From the NCBI GenBank assembly GCA_005408345.1, contig SEMN01000017.1:558001-622000 (forward strand): a stretch of DNA of 64,000 bases, in the 5' to 3' direction. Every line of letters begins with the position of its first letter. Position 1 is the stretch's first letter. This document shows positions 27,446-40,337 of this stretch, piece by piece. Position numbers and translations under genes: made by a program. Source of the stretch: Macquaria australasica (taxonomy: Eukaryota > Chordata > Actinopteri > Centrarchiformes > Percichthyidae). The notes beneath the pieces were generated by a model that was given only the letters and a program-made list of their open reading frames with translations, made no database searches and was not told the origin of the DNA.

Positions 27446-29546
27446 GATCTTAACAGTAGGAGACTTGAGTTGGCTGCTGAACAACATTTTTAATCAAAGG
27501 AATGGTCAAAGTCAGTAGTCCTTTTCACAGTGTCCATGTCTGCATATTGTTTTTACTTCTGGATTTGATTTTTCAACGTAGTTAACAGATGCAATGTTCT
27601 TTAGCAGATAATTATCCTTTCTGTGACATTAAAGTGTCCTTGAATGCACCACTATGAAGAATTGTGCTATATCACACTTTCAACTTCAATGTTACATAAT
27701 TATGTGACAAAAAATAAAAGAAGTGCTCACTGTGATGGATTACCAATCTAAAGCAACTTTTAGTCTCTGCAATTTTCATAATGCACTGAAAGAAAATTGC
27801 TGCCTGAAGAGTAGGAAATCCATCAAAAACTACAAATATAAATTTATAGTTAATGGGCCAAAATGTACAAAACTATTGGTGTGGTCTTTAAAAATAAAGA
27901 ACAAATAATAAAATGCAGTAAAGTAAATCTAACAATCGTCTAGTCAACAAAACCCTTGATGATAAATCCTGTTTTGTTGTTGTAAAGTGCAATCAGGAAC
28001 TGAGAATGGAAGTAATGTTTCAGTGTTTACTGTGATTCAACTGTTCTTTTTCTTGGTAACAATGTGTTTTCGAGCTATTCAGACTAAAGAGTGTTGTGAA
28101 CGATGAAGAAAAAAATATTGATCAGCTTCAGGCTGAATTCAAGGAAAGCGTATTGATTTGGCATAATGTTTACTCTCAAGTGTTTTCAGTAGCCTTTCTT
28201 TGACTCTATTAAAGGCTCTGTCACTCTCACTGTGTGTATGTGTGTTAAAGTGTGCATGACCTCAGACAATTTCCTGACTGATGAATATTGAGTGCTGACA
28301 TTTCTTTGAATTCGAGTGTCAGTTCAGTGAGCACAGCAAGAAAACTTAGAAGTGGGTCAGCGCCTGCAGTCACGTTCCCGCCGGCTGCTTCGCTCTTTCT
28401 GAAACGTGTGTGTTTGGCTGATGTGGGTGTTTGTGTGGCCTTAGCTAAACTGCAAATGCGAGGCCTGAACAACAGCCATCAATTCCATCACTGTTAATCA
28501 TTATCTCGCCTGTTTTTCTCTGCCTTCCTACCTGCAGAAAGATGTGTTTGAAAGGAACTGAGGCAGTGTGTTGTGCCCTGCGCCCACGTGGCTCCGGAAA
28601 GATGGAGTCCATTGGTTGTAAACAAACCCCTCCCGTTCTTCTACAAGCCACAGAGAAGTGGGGAAAGTAAATGACATCAGATTAGCCCTCACCTGGTGTG
28701 GTGTTGCAGGAAGATAAGGCGACGCAGGGTGAACTTGGGTCACTGATTATGGTGCCTGAGTGAGCAGAGGGAGGGAAGTTTTGCTTATATATGCTAATTA
28801 ACACATTTGCTGACCCTATAATATTCATTGCAGACAACATTTGTTAGCGATATGAATTCCTTGTGAATTATCAACTCAAAAATACTGTCCCTTATAGCAC
28901 TTTGTGTAATGGATAGTGGTCTTTTAGATTCTCCTCAAAACAAATACAAAATGTATTGAAATCATTTAATATATAAGCATATGAAAAGTAGAATTACTTG
29001 ACATTGACATCGACAATGAATGATGCATTAGGCCGCATTCATTCTGACATTAGTCCCCTTTTTTTTTTTTGCAGAGGGCAGCTGCAAAAAAAGTTGAACT
29101 TTTGCAACGCAATGCGATGTCATCCAGCAAGGTGCTGTGTTGGCTAATCAAATACAATCAATCATATTTCTACTGTTAAGCCTTCAAATCAGTGAATCTG
29201 TTAGTCAAACTGAACTTCATAGATCATATTTCTTCTTCTCATCATCTCGGTACCTGAAGACACGCGCCCCCACTATTGTAGCTCCTCGCATTGCTGTGAG
29301 GTAGGGCTGTTTTCGGCCTGAACGCCACAATTGAGTCTAAAATGACACAGATGAACACCATATTTGTAGCTACTCTGTATGGGCGGGCCCTTCAGTAGCC
29401 CCTTGACCAGCAGGGGGAAGGAGTCTATGACTACACAGGCAGTACAGTGGTCAAGAAAGGAAACTACCATAAAAGTCACAATCCTCCAACTATATTCTAG
29501 ATGTCATAGACTCCTTTTCAGTTCCAGCATCAGTCCAGTACATACA

Positions 29547-29943
29547 TCAGTCATCTGGTATAGGGGAGTTACAGTTCCCATGGTGGATATAGATGGGTCC
29601 ACCACAGCGATAATACAACTGAAACACGTCGCTGTATCCGTGGTCCCTCCACCAGGTGCACAGCTGCCGGTTCCAGCCACAGGCCAGGGAATAAAACAGT
29701 TCAGGATGCTCCATGCCGATCATGGTGAAGAAGTCCTGGTCACCAAGGTGGCCCCTGAAGCGATACTGGTCTGCCAGTTTGGCCACATTTCTAGGCTCCA
29801 ACAGTTGGTTGTAGAGAGCTGAGGCCCTCATAGCACCGAGGTCCAATAACATCACGCCGCTGTTGAAGCCTGGGAGGCCGTCAGGAGGAGGTTCACCTAC
29901 TTTGGTCTGAGGGTTCTCCTTACGATACTGCCAGAAGGTGTGT
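29547..29943 (-). CDS. xxylt1: xxylt1 coding exon 4: C-terminal catalytic domain and stop
   Basis: The terminal coding exon has its acceptor TTTCAG|A at 29944/29943 and a TGA stop at 29547-29549 (complement). It contributes 131 codons plus stop: RHTFWQYRKENPQTKVGEPP, PDGLPGFNSGVMLLDLGAMR, then FRGHLGDQDFFTMIGMEHPE, LCTWWRDHGYSDVFQLYYRC and the end HGNCNSPIPDD. The GFNSGVMLL, GHLGDQD and HGNCN motifs shape the acceptor and metal site of GT8 enzymes; all are present. The 3' UTR end is not certain. A weak minus-strand ATTAAA sits at 28965-28970, which would give a UTR of roughly 0.6 kb, but I see no convincing downstream element. Confidence 0.96.
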
Positions 29944-32689
29944 CTGAAAGAAAGAGGTTCACGACAATGGGCAACGCAATATTTTGAATTTCAGTTTTGT
30001 GATACATTTGGTTTGTAACCGCCATCCTTTTTTATATAACCCTGCTCAGTCAGAGAATTAACTGCACCAGGAAAGAGGCATGGTTTGCTTTCAGTTGTAA
30101 GACAGGAGCCATGGTACAAATGCGCATCTTCAATAATATGTTTTCTTATTGTTCAGTTAGCAATTGAGCCAGCTAGCTTGCTAACTGGCAGGTTAGCTCA
30201 CCAGCCACAGTAGCTTGCCTTAGGCCATACCAAGCTTCCAGCACAACCAATTCTGCAAGGACACATGAATGAATTTTGCTTTGATCCTTTATGGTGTCAC
30301 TGACAACAACCAAACCCAAGCAGAAAGGTAGCACATGGCACAAATATTTCATACAGAGACTCATTCAAGTGGTTAAAAAAAATAAAGGCTGACTTGAGCA
30401 TGCAGGTGCAGAAAAGTCAGGAACCATGTGTGACACATCTGCCTGTAAAACACAATCACGTTTTGGGTTGGTGATTAAACAGAGCATCTCTCTGAATCTG
30501 AACTCATCCCTCTGCGCGGTCTGGAACTTGTACACCAGAGGTGAAATGCCTCACTCATATGTATGTTTGGGCTGCTGTACATTTAGAAAAGTGAGCGTCA
30601 ACTCTGTTTCAGTCCACGTTTGCTGAGCAAACAGTGCTGTGGCCAAAAACAGGAAGAGAGCTGGTCCAGGAGTGTCGGAGCATGTTGGAGTGCCAGAGGC
30701 TTGTGCCAACTCAGCACCCTGTTCTGCCAACACACCAAACTCTGAAGTAGCTAAATGGCACACAGCGCTTCATTCAACAAGCATTTGTACAAGCACAGAT
30801 ATGTGTACACACAAGTAAGGCCTTTTGTGGGATTTGTTAATATTATCTTATCTTGCCTTGGCAAGAAAGGTTTTAGTCTAGTGTAATAGATAGGGTTTGC
30901 TTTATATTATGTAATGCACAGTGTAATAAAGGGTCACTATTTCTGGCACACTTGACTAACATGCATGGCAGCAACAGTCCTGCTGTATTTGTAGGTTGCC
31001 TGACATATAATAGTTCATTATTACAATTGTAGTACTTATTTTATTCGTCCAACACTTTTGCCACATGTAAAATACCGGATTGCAAAGAGATGATGTGATG
31101 GCATTAACAGTATATATGGAAGGTGTCTGTGTAAAACAAACAGGTTTCCAAAGTGGGACCAGATGTTCAAAGTACACTGAGCTACAGGAGAGGAGCTTCA
31201 CTTGTTAGAAGTAGAGTTGTGAGAATCCCAAAGAGGGAAGTGAGATTTGGGTAAGGGCCAGTTCAATTGACCTAAGCTGGGACAGTCCTTCTGCATCCAG
31301 AAAAAGCACAGTGTTTGTTTGCCTATTCAACCCCTGATGTATGAGTATGTATGAGTTATTTATCTCATCTTGCAAGAGGAACAGACAAAACCCATATGGG
31401 ATGAATTACAAATGCAGGAAAAAACACGGGGTCCTCCTGTCTATATCTGTCATTTTCTTACCACTGGTTTCTATCCTGTGGGTGTACTATTTTTTTTTTT
31501 TTTTTTTTGTGCATGAAGTGTTTGCTTCAAGAAAGTACAAAATGTCCCTTTCTATATATACTGACTAACAGCCGGTGCAATGATGTTTCATTCCTACCAA
31601 ACAGGAGGATGAATGGGAATGAACCCTTTCTTGCACGCATGTGTACACGCGCACACTCTCCACAGAATTGAGATTATTCTTAGTATTGGCCAAGCCTGAG
31701 GAAACCTACTGTAGATTAAATATTAATGGAGAAATGCATTGGCTTAAAACACATGGGGATAGAGGACAGACAAAGCTGCTGCAGGGCAGTCAATGTTGTC
31801 AAAAAAATACAAAGTCACGTTAATAAATTGGTGAAATTAGCTGAGCTCTGCCTGCTCCCTTGGTGCAGATAAACACATGCAGGAAAATTGTGTAGAATAA
31901 TTAAGCTTCATATTGTAGAGGATACCGCTCTCTTTCTCTGTGTGTGTGTGTGTGTGCGTGCAGTTTGATCAAACCTAGTGGGAGCAGCAGATTCTCTGAA
32001 TCATGCTTTGATATTATTACTGACCTATATTCAGCAGCTGTAGCCTGTCCACACAGTTTTATACAGTCTGTTGGTTTGGCGGCTGAGCCCCTGTGGAGCA
32101 TTTATCATTTTTAAGACATACACTGGGTCTACGTGCCCAGAGACATGTTCAGGGTGAGCACAGTCAGTAAGGGAACATTTACACAGACTTTTCTGTTCTG
32201 CTGTTATGACACAAGAATGTACTAAGTGTCATGATGGCCATAATATGTGATATGACAGACAGTAAAGCTAGCGTTAACAGATCATATGCAACAGGTTTTT
32301 GTGGTTAAAAATTGAGATGTGCCACAATTGACTTTTTGTTAATTATCATTATATATTGCTACTTATATAGATTTTTTACAAACAATACTGCAGCTAGGCT
32401 TTTAATAAACGTGATTGTTATCATTTTATTCTCTTTATTTCCGGCTGCCCTAGGACATAGGAAAGTTGAGTTTAGTTTCAGTAAAGTGGTTAAGAGTACA
32501 GCCTGACAGATACCGAATTGTTTGATACTGATGGGTATTTGACAATATATATTTTTCAACATAACAAACAATCATTTTTGATAAGAATCCCTTAAATTAG
32601 TTTTTTAAAAAACAACTGTGACCAAATCATGTACTAAGCAGAATATTTTACAGATTAACTATAAACGTAAATGACAATTCACCGTTTTA

Positions 32690-33062
32690 CGAGGAGTTAT
32701 GTGCCAGACTAATTCTAGCTTTTGACCAGTTGCCAGGCAACCAGTGGAGACTCCAGGAAGTTAGTGCTCCCTGCCAAGAAATAGTCAGGCACATAGCCCT
32801 TCGTGCAATGGCAAGTTGACGCTTTTACACTTTGGTTTTTGCACAAGTTAAACAAATGAGATATAACGTGTTAATTATGGTGGTGCTGATAGATGGATCT
32901 TGTTACTGCTGGACAGAGCCAGGCTGGCTGTTCCCGTTTCCAGTCTTTGTGCTATAGGCTAAGCTAACCGGCTGCTAACTGACAAATATTTGGTATCAAA
33001 CATCTCATCTAACTCTCAGCAGGAAGTGTATTTCCCAAAATGTCACACTGTTTCTTTAATGA
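32690..33062 (+). repeat. Best-preserved copy of the dispersed repeat, in xxylt1 intron 3
   Basis: In order it holds GTTGCCAGGCAACCAGTGG, GGAGACTCCAGGAAGTTAG, CAATGGCAAGTTGACGCTTT, CAAATGAGATATAACGTG, CCAGTCTTTGTGCTATAGGC, and CATCTAACTCTCAGCAGGAA followed by GTATTTCCCAAAATG. This arrangement recurs widely in percomorph genomes from memory; it is antisense-neutral intronic DNA here. Confidence 0.65.
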
Positions 33063-36000
33063 ACTAAACTAAAATACATTATGTAAGGGTAATACTGTTT
33101 CTAAATGACCTAAAAACATATCATTTCTGTTCAGATAAACTTCCATTTTCCTTAAATTATACTTTTTATGATGTCAATAAAATAAATCGGCAGCATAAAA
33201 TATGCATGAAAATATTTCCAGTCAACTTCTTACATAAAAAACATCAGGAACTATTTACAGAAGGGACTGCAGGCTTGGTGCACAAAGGCATGCGTTTACG
33301 ATTACTAGCTAAACTACACCCCTCTCTCATATCAAATACCTCTGTGTTGTTTTCATTCTCATTTCGAGGCACAAAAAACCTGGAAAGCGTTTGGCCAACA
33401 TTACATAATCACTTGCGTGCTTGTATAAAACACATGGGATAACTTCAATATATACAGTATATGCATCATTTTTCTTAAAATCAATTATTAAACTGCACAT
33501 CAGTCATGTTTTTCTGATGTAGTTTCTCTTGCTTCAGTACTCAGTGAAACTGGTCACTTCGGCCTTTGAGAAGTTGTGAGATTTGAAGGACGAGTACAGA
33601 ATGCAGCTCTGTTCTCTGTCACAATGACTTTAGCTTTTTACTGTTCCTTTGTACCATTACGCTCAAACCACTCAGTCAAACTAGACATAACCTCTTAGCT
33701 CAGATCAGTGCTCCTGCAAGTGCCTCTGCCAGTTCACAGCTCCATTGTCTCCTGCGTCCAATTTTCACTGCCAGCTTTTCAAGTGGAGTGTCTTTCTCTC
33801 CCTCACTCGCGAAAGAATGAAAAGCATTAGCAGGTGACGGGGACATTCTGTGCTGCTATCCTATCCAAATGTGTCTCCACTTTGTTCAGGACAAGAAACA
33901 GCCTGCTCTCAGAAAGCTGCGTAAAACTCTCGCGGACAGAGGGGGAGTCTGGTTCTGGGGTACACAAATGAAATGTCTGGTCCTTTTCATCACGGAGTAG
34001 TTTGGCAACATGTAGAAGGTATATTAAAGAAAAATCCAGCGTTGATGGGAAAAAGGAGCCTTCAAACAAGAACGCCTACGGTGCTGCTGCAGATTTAAAA
34101 TCCAAGTTTACAGAATAAGACACACAAGTATGTCACAGTGAGAGTGCCACACAGTCATCTGACTGTAAAACACTGAGATACGTGATGATCGCAAAATGAA
34201 ATATTTCACATTCAACATTTGAGCATAAACTGAGAATCCGTGGGATGTATCACACAATGGAGACTCAATACACAAAGCATGAAGAGAGTGACTTGCGTTT
34301 TGCTAATGCCTCTCATTGTGTGTGTTTGTGGCACTTGTGTAAGTGGGTCTTGTCTTGTAGAGCATTATAAAATGCAGCTGCAGGGAAAAGACATGGGACA
34401 TTTTTTCCAATAATGAACTTTTCAGTGGCAGGATGTGCTCTGAATGCGGCTGGTGGGAGGATGTGTTCTCCTGCATAATGCCCTGTCCATTAGCACCAAA
34501 ACAGAGTGGGAGCTGAGAGCACTCTCCACTCAACACAGGAAAACACTCCAGGTGAGAGGATTCACGCAATGCATTGCTAAGACCAAGTTTCAACATTAAA
34601 ATATTACAAAGTCCATTGACCACTGGCTAATGGCTCACAAGCCAGCTCACTTGGTTAACAAGCTGGTAGCAGATTTGTTTCTCAAATGTTCACTCTGGCT
34701 GGATAATCTCCTAAAGAAAACATTTCAAATACTGACAGTGTGACCACACCGGTTTGTTTTGGGGTGCAGTGCAGCAGTTGTGAAATTCTGACTCTTGTAT
34801 TGCTCCGAATAAATGACAACCCAGATAACAAGTTATGATTTCCTCAGATACTATTAGTCCAAGGATAACATAGGCCTCATCCATGGAGTCTTTTCTCTCG
34901 TAAAGTGAAACATGAACTACTTCCATTTCAGCTTAACGTAAATCCCACATTTATCTAGCTCGTCTTTCAGTCGCATAAACTCTCCTGCCAGGCTCTTAGA
35001 AGCAGGCAAAATTATTTTCTTTGCCTATTATAATGTCTTTTATGATTGTCTTTTTGAGCTCCCCATCATGAAATTCTGGTACACCTATAATTTTTGCCTG
35101 CTTGACAGATGATTCGGTTCCTGGCTCTCTTTTGCAGTAAAGATCTTGGGAGATGCTTTCGACTCGTTTTTATTCGTCAGGAATTTATTTTCTTTTTATG
35201 TAATTGTCTAGTCCTTCAAATGTAATTTTTAGATAAAAATCAAAGCACAATAGTCAAGTATGCCAAAAGCGTATTCAGGCCATTGCTGTTGATGTTGCCC
35301 CCCAGTCAATACTACACATTTCATTTTGCATGGAACGCTTGGATTTTTATCCAGTTTGAGCAAAAAAATTCACCAGAAAAGAACTATTAAAGCTGAGCTG
35401 TAGACCACTGCTGACTCGGAGTATAGTAATATCCTTTAGAGTCTCAGTGACGTAAATCCCCAACTGCTGTTAAAACTTTTTAAATTTCCTTTTAAAAAAA
35501 AAAAAAAAAGAGAAAAATAATCAATTGCAGGACCTGGAATGTGCTCCAAAACTGAACTTGAAAACTCAAATATGCGGGTACAACGAGTTGTCTTAACATG
35601 ACACTACAAACTCTGGACTTTCACACAAAGACATACCCACACATGTATACACACATCCATACTGGTCTACAATGACAACCAGTTGTGACAGTTTGTGTGA
35701 AAGGTTTTCAACCAGTGAGCTGTGCATGCTAAGAGGCACGACCTCCCGCTATGTTGCAGTGTGTCCGGGCCCACAGGAACAACATTAGCGGGGGATTCCC
35801 AGGCTTAGTAAACCATTGAGCCAGTACAGTGGCAGGGCAGAGATACAGATCTGTTTGGAGATGCTGGAGCCAACTGGAGCCTGGCAGGAAAACGACAACT
35901 CCACTTCTAAAACTACTTGCGTAGAAACCTGACAGCACTAACATTTACAGTTATGCAGACTAAGCTTTACTCTCTCACATGCACACACAAATAATACCTT

Positions 36001-37444
36001 TCCACTGATGACACACTTATTTCCCAACTTTGTACATCATGACAACCATGTTATCGAACAAATCAGGGAAAAAAAGACATTATATTATAGTGTTATATAT
36101 ACGTATGTACCTATATTGTTGACCTATACATTTCATAAGCTTAAATTATTGATATGATATTAAGGAAATTTTAACTGGAAGAATGCAACTCCTGAAAATG
36201 ATGTGATGTGATCTGCTAGAGAGAAGAGGTATCACTCTGTTGGAGTTGTTGGAACAACAAAAACACGCAGTGCACTCGCGGTTGAGCAGTGGTGTTACAG
36301 AGTGGTTATTCCCACACAAACTAGCTTTGGCCGAGCACACCGGCTGCAGAGAGAACACAAACCCGACGAAACACATAATTAACGTTAATTAGCCTCAGCT
36401 GATGTGATGTGCTTCCGGCGACATTTGTCATTTTAACTGTTGAAAACGACAGCCATTCCCAGTTAAAATTGAGCAGCTGCTACCTGAATGCTTCCTACAC
36501 TGCTACTCGTAGCTAAGTGAATCTGTGTACTTTGCCAATCCAGGTGTCAGAACTCAAGAGTTACACCAGTGCACACAAATACATTCACATTAACACACAC
36601 TTAATAACACATTTTTACTCATATTTGCAGTGAAATGCTACAACTCTGCAAGAACAGTAATGAAAGGATGGAATTCTGATCTGGTTGATTTTAGCTGATA
36701 CCAGTCCTGAAAAACATGCCTGGATCTGCCCCACATCATATTACATATATAACATTTGAGGACAAATATTTTAATGACATTATGCATTACTGATAGCAGA
36801 TTACGCCTTTAAAACAAAGATTCCCTTTTGGCTAGAGCCAGCAGTCATAAGTAAGTCATAAGATGTGAATGTACATAAAACTGAGGAGAGCGTGATATTA
36901 ATATCATACTTGTACACTTAACACTCAATATCACATGCAGGAAAACATAATGCCTTTTATTACATTTCATAAATATGGTGCCAGTCATTTCAAAAATTAT
37001 ATGAGGAAAAGTTACGCACACATTTACATGTACAGAACATACTGAAAGATAAGGATGCTTATGAGTAAGAGTTAGAAACTATGGAAGAACAAACAAGGCT
37101 GTGAGTTATTATCTTAATCTGACTTCTAACTAAAATTAAATGTTCTGATTTCGTGTTTTATTCACAAACAGTCTTTAAAAACCCGGAGGAAACCACCTGC
37201 TTGTATGTTTATCCCAGTAAGCAGCTGCTACATGAAACCTCTCCCACCTGACCTTGCCTCATGTACTCTTACTATCCCACACACACACACACAGAGTGAC
37301 GTCCTGTTTTGATGCTGTGCCTGGGTGGAAAACAGTGAAGTAGTCTAAACGAACCAGGCATGTTTGTTTTACTATCTTGGAGAGGGACGGAAAAATCAGC
37401 TGAGGAACAAAGAGCTTGAAAGTCGGAGTCCCTTGTTTACGTGT

Positions 37445-37491
37445 ACACACACACACAAACGCATGTATGCACACGCACACACACACACACA
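37445..37491. repeat. Compound (AC)n microsatellite
   Basis: Two AC runs are separated by AAACGCATGTATGC; another short AC run is at 37279-37293. Both lie in xxylt1 intron 3. Confidence 0.93.
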
Positions 37492-40204
37492 GTTCATTGC
37501 CAGTAATATGTCTGAAATTTGGATGAATAGCAGCTGGTGCTATTATTGAGTGGATTGTGTGTATCTTCATTATCTTAATCTGACGCCTCTGATCAAAAGT
37601 CAATATGAGAAAAAAAAAAAAACTGGCTGATAGTGGGACGCATAGTATGGAAAGTTGATCTGTCCTCTTTCACAAAACACAAAACTTCTTTCTCAACAAC
37701 TTTCCAGACTGATATGAATAGACTTGAGTGTGCCAACAGAAGTCTATCTCAACTGTGGGAACTAAAATGATAATTCTTTCCCCCCATTCAGCAAAACATG
37801 CCAAACCTCTCAATGACTGACAACTTCTGCATCAGAGTTTAAAGTTGTCTTGACACAAGTATAAGAACTTTGCTTAATTAAAATGTAGAAAAAACACACT
37901 AAAAAGTAATGACAAAGACCAAGAATCCAACTAAGCATTTGATGCTAACTTCCGATACTTGTGACTCTTCCACACACATCCTTTCAGTGTGCACATTGCT
38001 AAGGTATGAGCTGTGTTTATTGAGGATGAAAACAATGGTCTGAGGAGGCGGCCCATTCTTCCTTTTGAACTGGTGTGCAGGGCTGAGGATGAGAGGAGGG
38101 AGAAGTTAAGTCTCAGGCTCTGCCGTGCCACCACGGGGCGCCGTGACCTAAAGTCAAAGTGGGTTCAATAAGTTTACTTGATGATGTCAAGTTCCCAATG
38201 AACCCGACATGTAGGGCAAATAATACAGCCAGTTAAAGAAGGTTATGCGGATCCTATCAGTGTGTTTGTCACGTCTGGGGATGAGCACATTGTTTATTAA
38301 CTCCAGACAGGCTGACAAAGAGACAGGAGACACATCTGAATCACAGGATGAGAACAAATCATTTCCTGACAAGAAGTATCTCTCTGCTTAGATTCTGCCA
38401 AATCCTCAATTAATTATCTGGCAGGAAGGACTTAAAATAGCTTATTCATGAAAACATCGCATCATAGCATCAGTGTTGCACTATCATGCAGCTGTGACTT
38501 TATGGCAGCTGTCATGGATCACTACCTTGCAGCACCGACTCTAGGTGCCAGGTAAAAGGATGGTTCTGATCAGCTTGTGGTTTGTGGCTGGGTGATTTTG
38601 TACAATGGTTATGTATCCTTTTTCAGAAGACACGAGAGTTTCATTCAAAGTCCAGACGACTGCATCATGCGAGCAGAACATTAGCAGCGCTTCAGCTATT
38701 CAGTCAATGTTCAAAGGGCTTCCATTCAGTTACATTTTCTGTCGCACATTCAGTAGATTCTGCTCGGAAATGATGCAAAGCCCACTAAGATGATTCAGGT
38801 GTGACAGAACTGAGGCATAATACTATACAGATTAAGGAACATGGTGTTACTACTTATACTGTGTGGCAGATTGGTGTGTGTTACCAAATATATCAGTTAT
38901 TTTATATTATAAAAATCTAAAAATGTAAAACTGGGGTAAATACATGAATACCCTATTCTACTTCAGAACTACAAAAAATTAATCAACTTCCAACTTTGTA
39001 TTTGAGGAAGATCTGATCATTTACATCCCTGTACTTATCCCAGTTTTGATTTTAGAATTTACCATTATTAAAACACATTTTAAATGTTTCCTGTTTTCCA
39101 GGCATTTAATTTATCATGAAAATTCTGGACTGACAACCACTACGTGGATCGTTAGCAAGGCCACTAATTGTTTCTGTTCAGTGTGGCATTACAACTTTTT
39201 TGCTTGTAGTTGGGAAATGACAGACTGGTAACACTGCTGAGGTTCTTGTGAATCAGAGTCTGCATGAGAGACTTCTGATGTTCTTTCTCACTTAGAAGCT
39301 GTGAGAGAAAATAGCTGTGATGTGCATGCGAGGCCCATAAAAACTAAACTCCATCTGGGGTCAAGAAGAGTGAGTGAGATTAGTATGGTGGCTTTTAACC
39401 CATTAGTGAAAAAGAGGGGGTAAAACAAAAAGGATGTTGCTAATGTGGCTGCTCTCACCAATTCCATGCATAAATATAGCATATCAGCATTGCAAAATAA
39501 ACTTGATACCAAGAAAGAGATATTTTTTATCATTTTAAAAATGTTGAAGCTAAACTTTCCAACTTTTTAAAACAAGATTAGGTATGGGACAGCTCATAAG
39601 GAAGACACACTGAGTGACCAAAACAAGAAGACAACGCTGTAATCAGTTTACGTTTCAGTCTGACTGCTGTGGGGTCAACCATCTTGTAAGCAAAATGAGC
39701 AAATGTATGAACTAAATCAGGAAATATCTGTCCAAAGAATAAGAAAACACGACTAAGTCTGTGCGTTGGACACATTTCAGTCTGTACTTTCAAAAATCAC
39801 CCCTATTAACGTATAACAGCCAAATGTTGGACTCCTGTGACAATTGCCCATTCCATTTCTCTCCATCTAAGACCAGTGATCACTGTATTCATTCCACAGT
39901 CCTAAACTTAAATGCGTCCACAGACGTTTGGTTGGACACACTTTTATCACAAAGTGAGGATGTCTTCCAATTGAGAGGCAAAGCTCAAAAGTCAGGACTT
40001 TTCTCTTGTATGCAATCTTAGCCAGAAAACATCTTGACAGTGAGTGGACACTTAAAAGCTGAGGCACCAAAATGAAAGCAGCGACTCGGTTTTTCAACAC
40101 AAGCAATAGATTTCAAAGCTCTGTATCAGCTGGCACTTAAATATTGTTTTTGTATGGCCCTGGCAAATTCACTAAGAGCTGATGTGTTGTGCCACACTGC
40201 CTAC

Positions 40205-40337
40205 CTGTAGACTGGCTGCATCTCTCTGGTGATGCCTATTACTGCTCCTGGAGGAAAGTGGTCAAATTCTTGGAAGAGGTCCCTGATGTTGGTCCTGTAC
40301 TTCAGGTCCAGGTCGAGCTGCACTATACGCGTCAGAC
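40205..40337 (-). CDS. xxylt1: xxylt1 coding exon 3: DxD metal-binding motif
   Basis: This 133-bp exon lies between acceptor TTTCAG|GT (40338/40337) and donor CAG|GTAGGCAG (40205/40204), entering in phase 1 and leaving in phase 2. It encodes SLTRIVQLDLDLKYRTNIRD, then LFQEFDHFPPGAVIGITREM and QPVYR. The DLD of QLDLDLK is the manganese and UDP-xylose binding motif of the family, so the catalytic metal site is intact. The stretch MPESLTRIVQLDL has the same length as human MPKEILQIIQLDL, which supports both splice choices. Confidence 0.95.

Larger units (their letters stand above)
1..29546. other. Non-coding region downstream of xxylt1
   Basis: No convincing exon was found in about 29.5 kb on either strand. 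The open frames are short, end at random and lack splice partners. The upper end contains the xxylt1 3' UTR (unknown length). The rest holds the microsatellites, polypurine tract, SINE copies, MITEs and dispersed repeats listed separately. A segment near 545-690 (GGTCCAGACCAAAG and similar) resembles a decayed MITE. Base composition is AT-rich throughout. Unannotated gaps hold nothing else I can name. Confidence 0.7.
29944..40204 (-). other. xxylt1: xxylt1 intron 3 (10.3 kb)
   Basis: The intron holds a dispersed repeat copy (32690-33062), a T-run at 31490-31508, AC microsatellites near 37.3-37.5 kb and a short minus-strand coding-like remnant near 34.9-35.0 kb. GTAGGCAG donor and TTTCAG acceptor. 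No nested gene was recognised. Confidence 0.85.

Noticed and set aside
29379..29822. 147-codon plus-strand frame
   Set aside because: It is the antisense shadow of xxylt1 exon 4, which has strong homology on the minus strand.
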